This document shows positions 53,920 through 64,000 of a stretch of 64,000 bases of DNA, one piece after another; position 1 is the first letter of the stretch; each line of letters opens with the position of its first letter. The stretch lies in contig CM076955.1 of NCBI GenBank assembly GCA_039566865.1, positions 9,674,501 through 9,738,500 of the forward strand. Direction: 5' to 3'. This DNA comes from Aurelia coerulea. Lineage: Eukaryota; Cnidaria; Scyphozoa; Semaeostomeae; Ulmaridae. The translations under genes and the position numbers were made by a program. The notes under the pieces were generated by a model. That model worked only from the letters and a program-made list of their open reading frames with translations, made no database searches and had not been told where the DNA came from.

Positions 53920-54432
53920 TCAACATTAAGAGGATAATTACTGGAACTCGCAAGTACGATCATATCACTCCAGTACTAAAAGAACTGCATTGGCTGCCGG
54001 TAAAAGAAAGGATTGACTTCAAGATTTTGTTATTAACATTCAAGGCACTTAACAACATGGCTCCAGCCTACCTGAAAGATATGTTGAGGCTACAAACCAG
54101 TGATAGATACAGACTGAGGTCAGACAAATCTATGGCATTGCTAGTTCCAAAGACAAAATTTACATCTCGTGGGGACAGAGCATTTTGTACTGCAACCCCT
54201 AGGCTCTGGAACAAACTGCCCGTTGAAATTAGAAGATCTCAGAGCATCCAAACTTTCAAAACAGGATTAAAAACGTATTTATTTCATAATCATTTTAACA
54301 TGTGAATGACATTTCTAGCTTTACTTTCTGTAAATTAAGGTTTTTAACACTAAGTTGTTCAGCGCTTTAGAATATATGTATATAGATTTTAGCGCTCTAT
54401 AAGTGCATTGTTATTATTATTATTATTATAAG
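53920..54432 (+). mobile_element. LINE-E (CR1/L2-like) 3' end with TTATTA tail
   Basis: Coding sequence to 54305 gives RIITGTRKYDHITPVLKELH, WLPVKERIDFKILLLTFKAL, KTKFTSRGDRAFCTATPRLW and NKLPVEIRRSQSIQTFKTGL. This C-terminal block is typical of CR1/L2-type LINEs. The end has TAGCGCTCTATAAGTGC followed by (TTA)n, the microsatellite-type tail of that group rather than poly-A. Strongly 5'-truncated. It sits between the two Harbinger genes. Confidence 0.85.
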
Positions 54433-54448
54433 AGTAGCCAATCACAGC

Positions 54449-55049
54449 AACAAGGGCAGATTTTGTAATACAATAGCAACAGTTGCGTTTGATCGACACC
54501 ACAATTCAAAGCGATTAGCGGATGCAGACAAAGGAAATTCTCTCAACCAGTAATTCAAAACAAACAAAGTCGCAGAAGTTTACCCGAAACTAATAGGGCA
54601 AACTCTCGCCTCGTGCATGCGAAATGGGATTTTTAAGAGAAGTTATGTGCTTATAGCGAAAGAAGAAGGGTACATCTAAAGTTCTGTCGCTTAGATTATG
54701 TTTATTTGATTCAGGAGCCGAGCAGAAGGCATTGTAATTCTCGCGTCTTTAGGGCTTAAAATGAGAAGATTACAAAACAGCTCCTAAATCAAATAGACAT
54801 AATCTAAGCGACAGAGCTTTAGATTTACCCTTCTTCTTTCGCTATAAGCACATAACTTCTCTTAAAAACCATCTTTCGCTTGCACAAGGCAAGAGTTTGC
54901 CCTACTATTTTCGGGGAAACTTTTGCGGCTTTGTTTGTTTTGAATTACTGGTTGAGAGAATTTCCTTTGTCTACATCCGCTAATCGCTTTGAATAGAGGT
55001 GTCGATCAAACGCAACTGTTGCTATTGTATTACAAAATCTGCCCTTGTT
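54449..55049. mobile_element. FB-2: 601-bp foldback MITE with 9-bp target duplication
   Basis: AACAAGGGCAGATTTTGTAA at the left is mirrored at the right end, and the arms of about 270 bases match throughout with a short loop near 54730-54770. AATCACAGC flanks it directly at 54440-54448 and 55050-55058. A 9-bp duplication plus an all-arm structure fits a Mutator-like foldback element. It inserted between the Harbinger genes. Confidence 0.92.
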
Positions 55050-55226
55050 AATCACAGCCACAACAGTTTGCCTTTAATGTAGACTTCCTCTGACCCTATT
55101 ACCCTGCAAATAAGTGCGTACAATTTCAGTAGATTTTATAATCTTTGACTGTTTTGTATTAAAAAATTGATGGCCTACATGTACTTACAAGTGCTTATAA
55201 AGTTTATCTAATGTGAGGAGGTAATT

Positions 55227-57273
55227 TCATAGATTTTGATAGAATAAACGCTCATTCTCCTCAACATTCTGGTCATATGTCATGTTCTGCTGGTTATTTT
55301 GGCGATTTGGTGGTGTACATGGGTAAACTGCTTGACTCTGATAAAAACCTGCATGACCTTGATAGCCAGCAGTGGGAACTTGATATGATGTGCTTTGTGG
55401 TTGAGCTTGACTTCCCATCAGCATTTGCAACAATCTCATCTCATGCTCTCTTGCTTATTCAGCTTCTTCTTTGGCAAACTTCAAAAATTCTTTCAACGGA
55501 TCATTTTCTACTAAAGTTCTCAACATATCAACAACCTCATCAGTTGATCCTTTTCCTTTTTTCTTTGATGTCTTTTTTATTGGAACAAACAATGGTGGAC
55601 TTGTACCTCATTCTGGAGAATCATCTGGCAAACTTGACAATGAAGCTTCATCTACTGCTTGATTCGTGGAAGGCTCTCTGGCCAATTCAGGCTGGCAGGA
55701 ATCTCTGGTTTTAACCAATGCATAAAGCTTGTCAAACCAGGCCCCGTACGCTTTTTGATCTTGAAATCTTTTTATGCCTGAAGCACTTTTTATTGTTAAT
55801 GCAGATTTCTTGCATTCCGACACAAGTTTCTTGAACTTATTGCGCAATTGGACTGGGGTGAATGAAATTTCTTCATCTCTTGTAGCTGCCCTCTCCTGCA
55901 ACTCCTTCAAAATTCTGGAATACAACTCAGAGTTTTTTTGGTTTTTTGTATTCTGAAATATCAGCCTTTTTCGGAAGTATTCACTTGACACAACAATATC
56001 CACCACATCATTCAAGGTGCTTTCATGCCATGTAGCTTTCCTGCCAGGTTTTCTAATTCTCTTCTTGGTAAAGTTACTGAGGACCTCCTCCATCTCATCT
56101 TGATCATCATCATGGACTTCATCACCAAGGTCAGATTCCAGTTCTGTGTCATTTTCTACCAGATATCGCTCTGCAAGATTTGTCCTGAAGAGAAAATGGA
56201 ATACTTTGTAAGAAAAAGCTTGGATCAGCACAGAGTTGCCAGATTTTATTTCATCTGAATAAAATAGTGTTTAGCTAACTGATTTCTTATGTTCTGAGCG
56301 AGACAGGTTTTTTGAAGTGCAATTATGGTATCAATATCAGTTCAATTTATGTTACAATTTTAAGCAAGATAATTTATCAATTAACTAAAATAACAAGACT
56401 AATATAGAATACAAAGGCAATGGTATGTGCAAGACAAGTGAAGTGGCAACCTCCCCTTTAATATGATATGCTTGGATAGTGGACATAAAAATGTGTATTT
56501 GCGCACCATACCGACCCCCAATTTGTATGCTGGTTTGGAATTGAATTGTCATCTGCTGATTGTTTTCAAATCCCACACATGTCTAGTAGCATCACGTCTT
56601 CATGATGCTTTTGATACAAGTTCAAGTTTTTCATTTTAAAATTCCAACTTACAAATTCCATCTAACAACAAGTACAAAACTACATTAACAACAACAAATA
56701 ATTATCAAAGTATACAAAAAGAGCGAAACTAATTTATTAAAGGGAGGTTGTAGGTACGGTATTTCTTAAAGAGGAGCTCTCTCAATAGATAAACTAATTG
56801 AGAGGGGAGAGCACCCCCTGTAGTGTACTATCAAAAGCTTGGTTATTATTTTATAGTGGTAAAAAAGGTCTTCAGTTCATTTGAAGATTGTAGAAATGAT
56901 ACAAACAATATATGTACTGCAGCACTTGTCTCTGAGCAAATAATCAAATACATAACAATGCCAATGCATAATAAACAACGTACCGCTTATTCATGTCACA
57001 TCCCGAGACTACACTTGGACTTGCAGATCTTGCTTTTTTGGGTTTTCCCGGCAAGCCAAGGGCGTCTGTGCACTCTTCGCAATACCCAACACGCTTGGCA
57101 ACAATCCACCCTTCAGTTCGGTCGTCCTTCTCAGATGTCGCACATAAATTGCATTTTGGAGACAAGCAAATAATGCAGCCATATTTCGTTTCTGTTTCTC
57201 TAAAACAAGCTGTGCATTCTCGGAAACCACCAGTAGCTGCCGCCATGTTGTTGGATGTGAAATTACGCGCCAT
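55227..57273 (-). pseudogene. Harbinger Myb/SANT partner gene, two exons, two in-frame stops
   Basis: Exon 1 (57273-56985) encodes a Cys-rich segment (CTACFRETETKYGC... CLSPKCNLC... YCEEC). The donor is GCG|GTACGTTG. Exon 2 (56184-55227) follows the acceptor TTTTCTCTTCAG|GAC. The phases fit (a split Arg codon). Exon 2 has an acidic region, a basic TKKRIRKPGRKATW linker, and a Myb/SANT-like domain (LNDVVDIVVSSEYFRKRLIF ... LRNKFKKLVSECKKSALTIK). TGA at 55608-55610 and TAA at 55455-55457 interrupt the same frame, which then continues as VVDMLRTLVENDPLKEFLKF and MRLLQMLMGSQAQP. Both stops fit C-to-T changes of CGA and CAA. In known Harbingers this partner helps carry the transposase into the nucleus and onto DNA. 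Confidence 0.78.
56650..56822 (-). mobile_element. LINE-C 3' fragment in the Myb-gene intron
   Basis: GAGGAGCTCTCTC and AATAAACTAATTGAGAG match, in reverse orientation, the 3' region of LINE-C at 61120-61165. Only this tail is present. It lies inside the intron 56185-56984. Confidence 0.6.
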
Positions 57274-60200
57274 TCTTCATGCGCATGCTCAGCCTCATTT
57301 TGAAACAGAAAATTATCACAAATAATTTAAAAATTAAACGAGACTTACCCAGTAAGTTGAAGTTTGATTGCAATTTTTTGCGTATCATGCTCGTTTGACA
57401 TAAAGATCAAAATATTGCTTTTCAGGCGATTCTTGTCCTTATGCCAGGGGCTTGACGTTCTATTGAAGGTGAATTTAGCAGCAACACTCATCTCTCTGAC
57501 TTTAGCTAAAAACAGCATCAACGATCATTTGGGGTTATGAATTTTATTCAAAGTCAGGGTATTTGAAAAATCAGAAAATCTTGCCTCTTGGCTTGTGTTC
57601 AGAACAAGCTCGTGGTAGGAACAGAAAAAGTGCAAATTACCCCTTGATATTTTTATCTGGTGTTCCTTATGGCCTAATATTTCACAAATTCTAATGGAAA
57701 AAGCAACGCGATCGCCAGAAAGAGTAGGAAAAATAAAAGTTTCAACACCACCAGATTTTGCTGAGAGAAGCGCCCGTTTTATGCACTAAACTTTGAACGA
57801 AAATTTCGCAAAATCTAGTCGCTGCCGCAAAACCAAAATATCCTGACTTTCAAGAGTGCTCATCAAACTGCTTGTTCATGGTTTCCGTTCATCCCGGAAA
57901 ATTTGCAAAGAAGAGTTATTTAATTTTGTTGGTGCAGGTGTCTCTGTATCCAAACAAGTGCCTGAAAACAACATTGGGCCTAGCCAAAACACAATATTGT
58001 TGTTGTTGTTTTGTTTTACTTTCAATCAACCTGATATGGTCAAACAAGAACCTTGATACTTCTTTGCCCAGCAGTTTTCTTGTATTTGTTAGCTCACATG
58101 ACATAGGAATGAAAAATGCACAATTTTGAAATCTGGGAAATTTAATTAAACATTTGGTTTTGCATGCAAGTGGCAACAAATTCATTACCAACTAAGGGTA
58201 CAGTAATTGCATTTGAGTTTTCACTTTTCAGTTTGCTGTTTTTGAAGAAAAGTGGATATTTTAGTTGCAGGTTTCTTATGATTTTAAAGCCTGTTATCCA
58301 TCTCCAACATAAACATGAATCAAGCTCTTTCTAACTTGTTACTTATTGGCTAATTTTACCATGTCGCCTTGTGCTATTTTCATTGCTGAATTAACCAAGT
58401 CCCCTTTCTTCCCTCTAGACATCACTTTTGGCATTTATCAATCATCTGAGGCTGTGAAACAAGACTGTTGCAGTATTTGAGGATCTTCGTCAGGCCAGAT
58501 ATCTCATCTTACAATTACAATTCATTTGCACCTTTCTCAAAAATGAACCATAATACAATTTAATTCAAGCATGGCATAACTTTGATGGCAAAATCCTGCA
58601 ACTTACAAATGTATGTGATGTGTGTGGATGAGAAATAAGAAGTTAATAGACAGTGGTATAACTACAGTGGAGGTAATTGAACTAAAGTGGAGGTAATTGT
58701 GTTTGCTGACTCTGGTTTGGTGATGAGCAAATGAACTTACAAGCTTGAAATGTTGTCTGGAAATTTTTGATGGAACAATGCTGCTATGAAATGAGCAAAT
58801 GTCTGTCCCTGTGATAACTGTTCCATAGTAAAGAGACAGATTTCTTGTTGACGCATCTTGCTTGCATAGAAAACATTATAAATTTGCTAGATTCTAGATA
58901 ATAATGATGCTAAGGGGCAAATTAACGCATTTCATTTCATATTTAAGAAATTATGAGAAATTATGAGTATGGAAGAGACATCCCCCACTTTTTTAATAAA
59001 TTGGCCTGGAAATTCTTGCTTCTGTTTATTAATTTTGAGCTTCTTGAATTGCAAAGCCCTGTAAAACATGCAAAGTCATGTTTCCTGAAATTGTTCCCAA
59101 TTGTAGTTTCATTTCAGAAGCTGTTTGCTTGCATGTGAGTTTGTTTTTGCAGTGAACACATCTTGCCCACTTATTAGGACATGGGAATTTTTCCACCCAC
59201 CCTGTTTATTTATCTTGATCCCTGTTTAGACCTGTGTTTTCTGAACTGAGAGTAGTACCATTATGGCATATGTTTGGGTGCAAAGAACCCTCAAATGGAT
59301 ATTGGGGCAAAGGCATCCCTGAACCTTCATTCTTGAATACTCTAAAATTCATTGCAATTGATGGTACAGTATTAGCCTGATAAAGCTCTCTTTTGCCAAA
59401 TGTTGTTTCATATGAAAAGAAATATTTCTGTAGCTGTAGAATACTGTAGCTACTGTATATCTTTTTGTGCACCAAAATACAACAAAAATTATCCAAGTTT
59501 CTTATCCTGTTTCTTATAAAATTGTTTATTTTAACAACTGCTGTGAAGTTATTTTAATGATGGAATTAATTTGAAATTTATTTGTGTTTATCTTTGTGTG
59601 TATGCCTGCCAAGGAGAGATTGAGAATTATGTGAAATTGAAAAAGTGTAGCAGGAAAATTTAGACAGGAAGAACTGATTTCAGCCAGGGGATACATGATT
59701 TGAAGATGGATCATGGATGGGGGTCTGCCACCTGGTTTTCAGAAAGCTATCCACTCCTAATTGACAAATTTTGCCTGCATACCTACTTTTATGATGAATT
59801 TTGGCAGAAACATACTCTCCAAACTACTTTTTGCCAATTTCAACCAAGGCAAGCCCACCCATGTGTAAGGAAAATCTGCTGAAAAGGGACCATTGTTAGA
59901 GAAATCTGGATCCATATGGGTGGCACATACCTGTACCCTGAACATGGTGTATCCCCCCTCCCCCAGGGGGAATGGGTGTTTATAATGGGTGTTTATAAGG
60001 ATAAGCTTGCCAGAAACTTGAATCAGAGCTCAAACAAAATTTTGAGAAATATCTGGTTGATTTCACATTTAATTATCTCAAGGGGCAGAGGTATATTTTC
60101 ATATGGTTAATCTTGTTTATTTCGAATCACACAGTACTTCCATACTTTCTATCATTGCAAATCAGCACCCCTTCACATTCCTCTTCATGGAAAAGTTTGT

Positions 60201-60520
60201 ATTTGTTTCTCTTCCACAGTCCACACTGTATCATCAAATCAATCATCAAAGGATAACAAAAATGCTTCAAGATAATTGTTCGGTAATCTCGATCATTCAT
60301 TTACAAAATAAGACAACAGTCGTAACTAAGTTTATATTTTCTCTTGTCACGAAAGGTCAACAAATCTGCTGTATTTTTCAGTTTTCCCGCCTTGCCAGTA
60401 TCACGTGAACAAGTAGCCTCGTATCTAATCAATGATTACGCAATGCTGCGCGCGCATAAAAAACATTTCTGCACCTTGCTGAACTTGTGGAATCTTTTTC
60501 AAAATTAGGAACTTACTTCC
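57274..60520. other. No recognisable gene, 3.2 kb
   Basis: AT-rich sequence with only short frames of no evident family. The missing right end of the Harbinger element should lie at its beginning, but I could not match an inverted copy of the left-side sequence. Small direct repeats (GTGGAGGTAATTG near 58670-58700, ATGGGTGTTTATAA near 59970-60000) are seen. It may be host intergenic or intronic DNA. Confidence 0.4.
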
Positions 60521-60530
60521 ACTAGATGTC

Positions 60531-61094
60531 TTGCTCTGCTTGTACAGTGCTTTGTTTCTGTCCTTCTTACAATATGGCCTTATTGTTTGGGGTCAAACAT
60601 ATGCACCATACGTTGATCCAATTTTTAAATTACAGAAAAAAGCAGCCAGAGCTATCTCATTTCAGCCTCGCTTGTCACCCTCTCTTCCAATCTTCAAAGA
60701 TCTTAAACTTCTCAAACCTTCTGAGATATTTGAACTTCGTCTTTTAACCTTTGTCTTTGACTCTGTTAATAAAACTTCACCTAGTTGCTTTCACAACTGC
60801 TTTCTACTCAACTCATCTGTTCATCAATATTCCACTAGACAGGCCAGTCAAGGTGATCTATACTTATCTCGAATGAACAGTCTTCAATATGGTCTAAAGT
60901 CAATTCGATATCTTGGTGCTAAATTCTGGAATTCATTACATGTGAAACTCCGAAATGCTCCATCGAAAATATCATTCAAAGCAACTGAAAATTTACTTAC
61001 TGAACAAGGCCAATCAATAATTCTGAACTATTTTTGCGTGAAAATCAAATGCATATATTTCTTGAATCATTTAAATCCAACCAAATTCATTTGA
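60531..61094 (+). pseudogene. LINE-C polymerase C-terminal fragment
   Basis: Frame with LQYGLIVWGQTYAPYVDPIF, KLQKKAARAISFQPRLSPSL, PSEIFELRLLTFVFDSVNKT, HQYSTRQASQGDLYL and YLGAKFWNSLHVKLRNAPS. This is the end of an APE-type LINE polymerase. It lacks the catalytic part. The family differs from LINE-A, B, D and E. Confidence 0.8.
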
Positions 61095-61270
61095 AATTAT
61101 TGTAGGATAGGGGGGGGGGAGGAGCTCTCTCTTCGATTAGTTTACCTATTGAGAGAGCTTCTCCTTTAAGTAATTTACTCCATACAATTTATCTCATTTC
61201 TCTGTATTTGTATATTGTATTAATTTTCCGTATCAGTGTATTAATTTCTGTAATATCTTATTTCCTTGTA
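60531..61270 (+). mobile_element. LINE-C copy, 5'-truncated
   Basis: Coding sequence to 61094, then a 3' region with a G-run and a GGAGCTCTCTC...GAGAGAGCTTCTCC hairpin at about 61118-61166. The hairpin also appears inverted at 56772-56815. The end is not sharply defined. Confidence 0.75.
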
Positions 61271-61694
61271 GTTTAGTTATCTGTTAGTAGAGTAATTTAT
61301 AAATTCTATGTTGTGAATCTAAAATATATGAACTGAACTGTTCCCAGGCCCACCATTGTCTTCCTTAGGTCATCAATGTTGGCCCTGGTACCGGTTGCCG
61401 CAAAAGTGGCCATTTGGGCGCCATTTTGTTTTGCATAAATTGTCAGCTGCAGTTTATTACAAAAAATCTCTTGTCCCCATATGGAAACGGAGTCTGACAG
61501 ATGTGACTGAATGTCAGCTGATTTTGATCCATAACATACTGTGTAATAAGTCGGAAGCATCCAGGAAAAAGTATGAAAATGCGAAGAAAAATGGCGGTTG
61601 CTCTAACGCTAATAACAGTGCCTATTTTCGTGTGGTCTTGTCCACACTTTGTGATCTTGAAAATGTGAAATGTGGTGTCTTGAAATTTAGAATG
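61271..61694. other. No recognisable gene
   Basis: A plus-strand frame at 61356-61751 gives 131 residues without features I recognise. A CGCCAAATGGCCACTTTTG-like segment (minus strand) at about 61395-61420 is unremarkable. Not supported as a gene. Confidence 0.35.
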
Positions 61695-62730
61695 TTTTTT
61701 TTTTATTTTTTTTTATCACAAATAAAAACAACTAACTACAATGAAATATAAGTATTCTGTGGCTGCTATAGCTGGAAAAGACATGATGTCATCGAGTTCC
61801 AACTACGGCAGCCACTTACATCAATGGTAAAATCTACATCAAATTTTTAAAAGAAAGAACAAGAACAGCACAGTGTCTCAGAAAGAAGAACTCCCTCGAC
61901 CTTATAGCAGTTGCTTGACTCTCAAACGGGCACAGATAGATGAGACACCTAAAGATACCGTGAGGATTATGTAGTATATCAGATCTGCTATTCATGATAC
62001 AAATGGGAGTACTTCTTTAAAAGACACCCGCTACAAATACCACAAATAAAACGAAAATATTGCTGCTGTTTTATGCTTAAATTCAATTTGAAAACCTTTT
62101 CGTATTTTTGATAAAAGAAATTGTTGCTTCCAGGATTATTCGATTGATAATGACATTATACTGTGAGTCCCCGAACAGAAGCATATCACACAAAGGTCTA
62201 ACATCTAAATTCACATTTAAACCAGGAACTTCAGAGAGCTGATCAAAGAGGTCCTGCCGCATCGAGTCAAACTGGGGGCAATGCAGGAGAAAGTGCTCCC
62301 TGTCGGTACCACAAGCACAAAATGGAGTAAGACTATCAAAGTTGTGTCTAAATTCATGTTCATTCAGTGCACTAAACTTCAAGCGCAAATTTGTCAGTAA
62401 TCTGATGCCTTCAATATCAAATATTGTAGACAGAATTTCGCTCAGGTCTTATGATTTTTAATAATTTGCTTTTGGACTGAGAAAGGGACATTGAATTTTT
62501 GATCTCTTCCCCAAGCATATTCCACTCAAACAGGGTATCATGAAAGTAAGTATTAGGAAAACGATTGGTTCTAGCAACATGTACTTCATAATCCCGGGAG
62601 TGTCTAAGACTGTAGTTGAGATGACGTTCGGGAGGGATTTCGTCAAAAAGGTAGCCTGGTGATCGTGATTTCATTAAGTTAAAGAAATGACACAGCCTCC
62701 TGTACCATCTTCTGTCGTACAGACTTTAGA
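61695..62730 (-). mobile_element. LINE-A-related copy 7, 5'-truncated
   Basis: A T-rich run at 61695-61715 is the likely tail. Coding fragments at 62083-62388 and 62417-62730 follow the LINE-A order but are clearly diverged, so this is a sister family. Confidence 0.75.
62083..62730 (-). pseudogene. LINE-A-related polymerase C-terminal fragment
   Basis: Segments DRRWYRRLCHFFNLMKSRSP, ERHLNYSLRHSRDYEV, RTNRFPNTYFHDTLFEWNML and LLKIIRPERNSVYNI, then after a shift LKFSALNEHEFRHNFDSLTP, the Cys/His tail FCACGTDREHFLLHC and ISFIKNTKRF. This is the same C-terminal architecture as LINE-A, at low identity. A frameshift lies near 62400. Confidence 0.8.
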
Positions 62731-62802
62731 ATGTGTGGTGTGGTCTCAAAAATCCTAAAACATTCCTCATGAATGTTTCTTTTCCTGTAATACAATACTG
62801 TA

Positions 62803-63222
62803 CACTAGAAACCCGCATAAAAGAACCTGTTTTTATAAGAACCTATAGGCTGAAATTCAATCTTTAAAACCCCCTAAATAAGAACCCCCTGAGAGGCTCA
62901 AACTGGGAAAGGTTCTTGTATAATAGCTTTAATGTAAATTATTAAAATGACAAGAATGTTTAGAATTCTTCATATCCTGATCAGACTTCTTCATTGGTAC
63001 AACAGATTTTTACTCAAGAATTCTGAAGAAATCTCAAGAAATCTCAAGAAATCTCAAGAATTCTTGAGCTGGAAAACAGTGTTAATGTGTGCAAGGCCTG
63101 CTCGTATATAAGAACCTTTTTAAGAACCTTAGAGGCTGGAATTTAGAATAGCAGCCATTTAATTAAGAACCAATTCAGGCTGCCCAGAAAAAACCTAGGT
63201 TCTTTTATGCGGGTTTCTACTG
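62803..63222. mobile_element. TA-flanked MITE (pogo/Tc1-like ends), 420 bp
   Basis: CACTAGAAACCCGCATAAAA at the left mirrors TTTTATGCGGGTTTCTACTG at the right, and the repeat extends through AGAACCT. TA flanks at 62801-62802 and 63223-63224. The interior has a three-fold AAATCTCAAG tandem repeat at about 63027-63058. It fits a non-autonomous member of the Tc1/mariner/pogo superfamily. Confidence 0.85.
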
Positions 63223-63275
63223 TAATCGTTATCATCAGAAACTTTATCAGCATCGTCGTTTATCTTCAGAATGAT

Positions 63276-63660
63276 GATAATAATTATTATTTATTTATTC
63301 ATCTACAGCTGGTGTAAGCTATAGTTTTAAAGAAAACTAATAGATACTAACTATCTACAATACAAAGCAAAAATATGTAATATAAACGTAAATATATACA
63401 TGGTCTATGTACACATCATCTGCAGATGTTGCAACGGCAAGTATCTCCTTCCTGCTCTTAATCATATTTTTGAATTGCTTTGTGTTTTGAGCAATCTTTA
63501 TTGTGTGTGATACCGTGTTCCACAAAATGCTTCCTCTAAATGAAAAAGAATTGTTCCCATTAACTAACGTATTGGTTTTAGGGAGCTGCAGGAGGTTATT
63601 TGTTCATAGGTCATATTGAACATTTTTTGGTTTTGAAGAACTCAAACATGAAGGAGGGGC
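63276..63660 (-). pseudogene. LINE C-terminal fragment with ATT tail
   Basis: On the minus strand, NNLLQLPKTNTLVNGNNSFS, FRGSILWNTVSHTIKIAQNT and KQFKNMIKSRKEI can be read from about 63610 to 63430. This resembles the tail of CR1/L2-type LINE polymerases. A TGA sits just upstream where Arg is expected (YDL-stop-TNN). The 3' end is an AATTATTATTTATTTATT tract at 63276-63297. Short and decayed. Confidence 0.7.
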
Positions 63661-64000
63661 AAGCGGCATTTTTACATTTATACCGGTTGCGCTAAAATAA
63701 ACTATGCACATTTGGCAGGCCACGATAAATCGTACACAAGACCGATTTTGAAGATTTATGACTTGATCTTTAGCAGAAGGCCTGAATTAGATTCTAGGAT
63801 TTTTTGCAAATTTTTCTGTTTTCAGGTTTTAGAGCTACAAGCGAGTTTCTTAAAATTTTTGTTTTCGAAAACACTGAAAAGGACCAAAAAACGTCGATCA
63901 AGCTTTCTAAAGAATCGACATGAATGGACAAAGAGAAAACTTTTTTGTGGTGATTTGGGATTTAGAAATCGACTAATTGTAAGCTGCTGTACGAGAGTTT
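63661..64000. other. No recognisable gene
   Basis: Window end. AT-rich sequence without a supported coding frame or a second copy in this window. Confidence 0.4.

Noticed and set aside
61356..61751. 131-codon frame as a host gene
   Set aside because: Ends in a T-rich stretch, which is the tail of a LINE, and has no recognisable features.

Overview
This is a eukaryotic window, most likely from a marine invertebrate (a cnidarian or similar early-branching animal), and it is packed with nested transposable elements. The evidence is: APE-type LINEs with a 2A ribosome-skipping motif, Ty3/gypsy and BEL/Pao LTR retrotransposons, a two-gene PIF/Harbinger system with a plausible spliced intron, TA-flanked MITEs, long microsatellites, AT-rich sequence and no bacterial-style operons. 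The species cannot be named from the sequence. Only one stretch looks like an ordinary host gene: the last exon of an amino-acid/auxin-permease-type transporter at 23585-24585.

Layout. 1-4075: unassigned DNA, a GGTAC-rich minisatellite and an ATCATT satellite split by a LINE-A 3' end. 4076-21400: one large compound structure. Its core (about 17.5-19.5 kb) is a decayed gene for a zinc-finger/tyrosine-recombinase/Myb protein. It is flanked on both sides by arrays of a roughly 270-bp repeat that point in opposite directions. The left array was invaded by gypsy-1 (target duplication CAATC). Gypsy-1 was itself hit by a Harbinger-type MITE, a LINE-A copy, a 0.4-kb hairpin element and a 3.26-kb foldback element that sits in its LTR. 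A second LINE-A in the array carries a mariner-type element. 21.5-25.9 kb: another mariner-type element, a TCA microsatellite, the transporter exon, a LINE-B end and small MITEs.

25943-35385: a BEL/Pao element with 483-bp LTRs, split by a LINE-A copy with a 10-bp target duplication. 35.7-41.0 kb: a LINE-D copy cut in two by a full-length LINE-A (36241-40527) that carries the 2A motif. 41043-45703: gypsy-2, with 149-bp LTRs that read as identical and one uninterrupted Gag-Pol frame; it is the best-preserved retroelement here. 45.7-49.3 kb: a third large foldback holding two MITEs. 49443-52146: another LINE-A.

52.3-57.3 kb: a PIF/Harbinger transposase with an intact frame and, converging on it, its Myb/SANT partner gene. 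The partner has two exons and two in-frame stops. Between them lie a CR1/L2-like LINE end and a 601-bp foldback with a 9-bp target duplication. 57.3-64.0 kb: largely unassigned DNA with three more LINE ends and a TA-flanked MITE.

Relative ages follow from the nesting. Gypsy-1, LINE-D, BEL and the repeat array are older. LINE-A, the foldbacks and the MITEs came later. Gypsy-2 looks youngest. All function calls come from reading the sequence; no database search was run.
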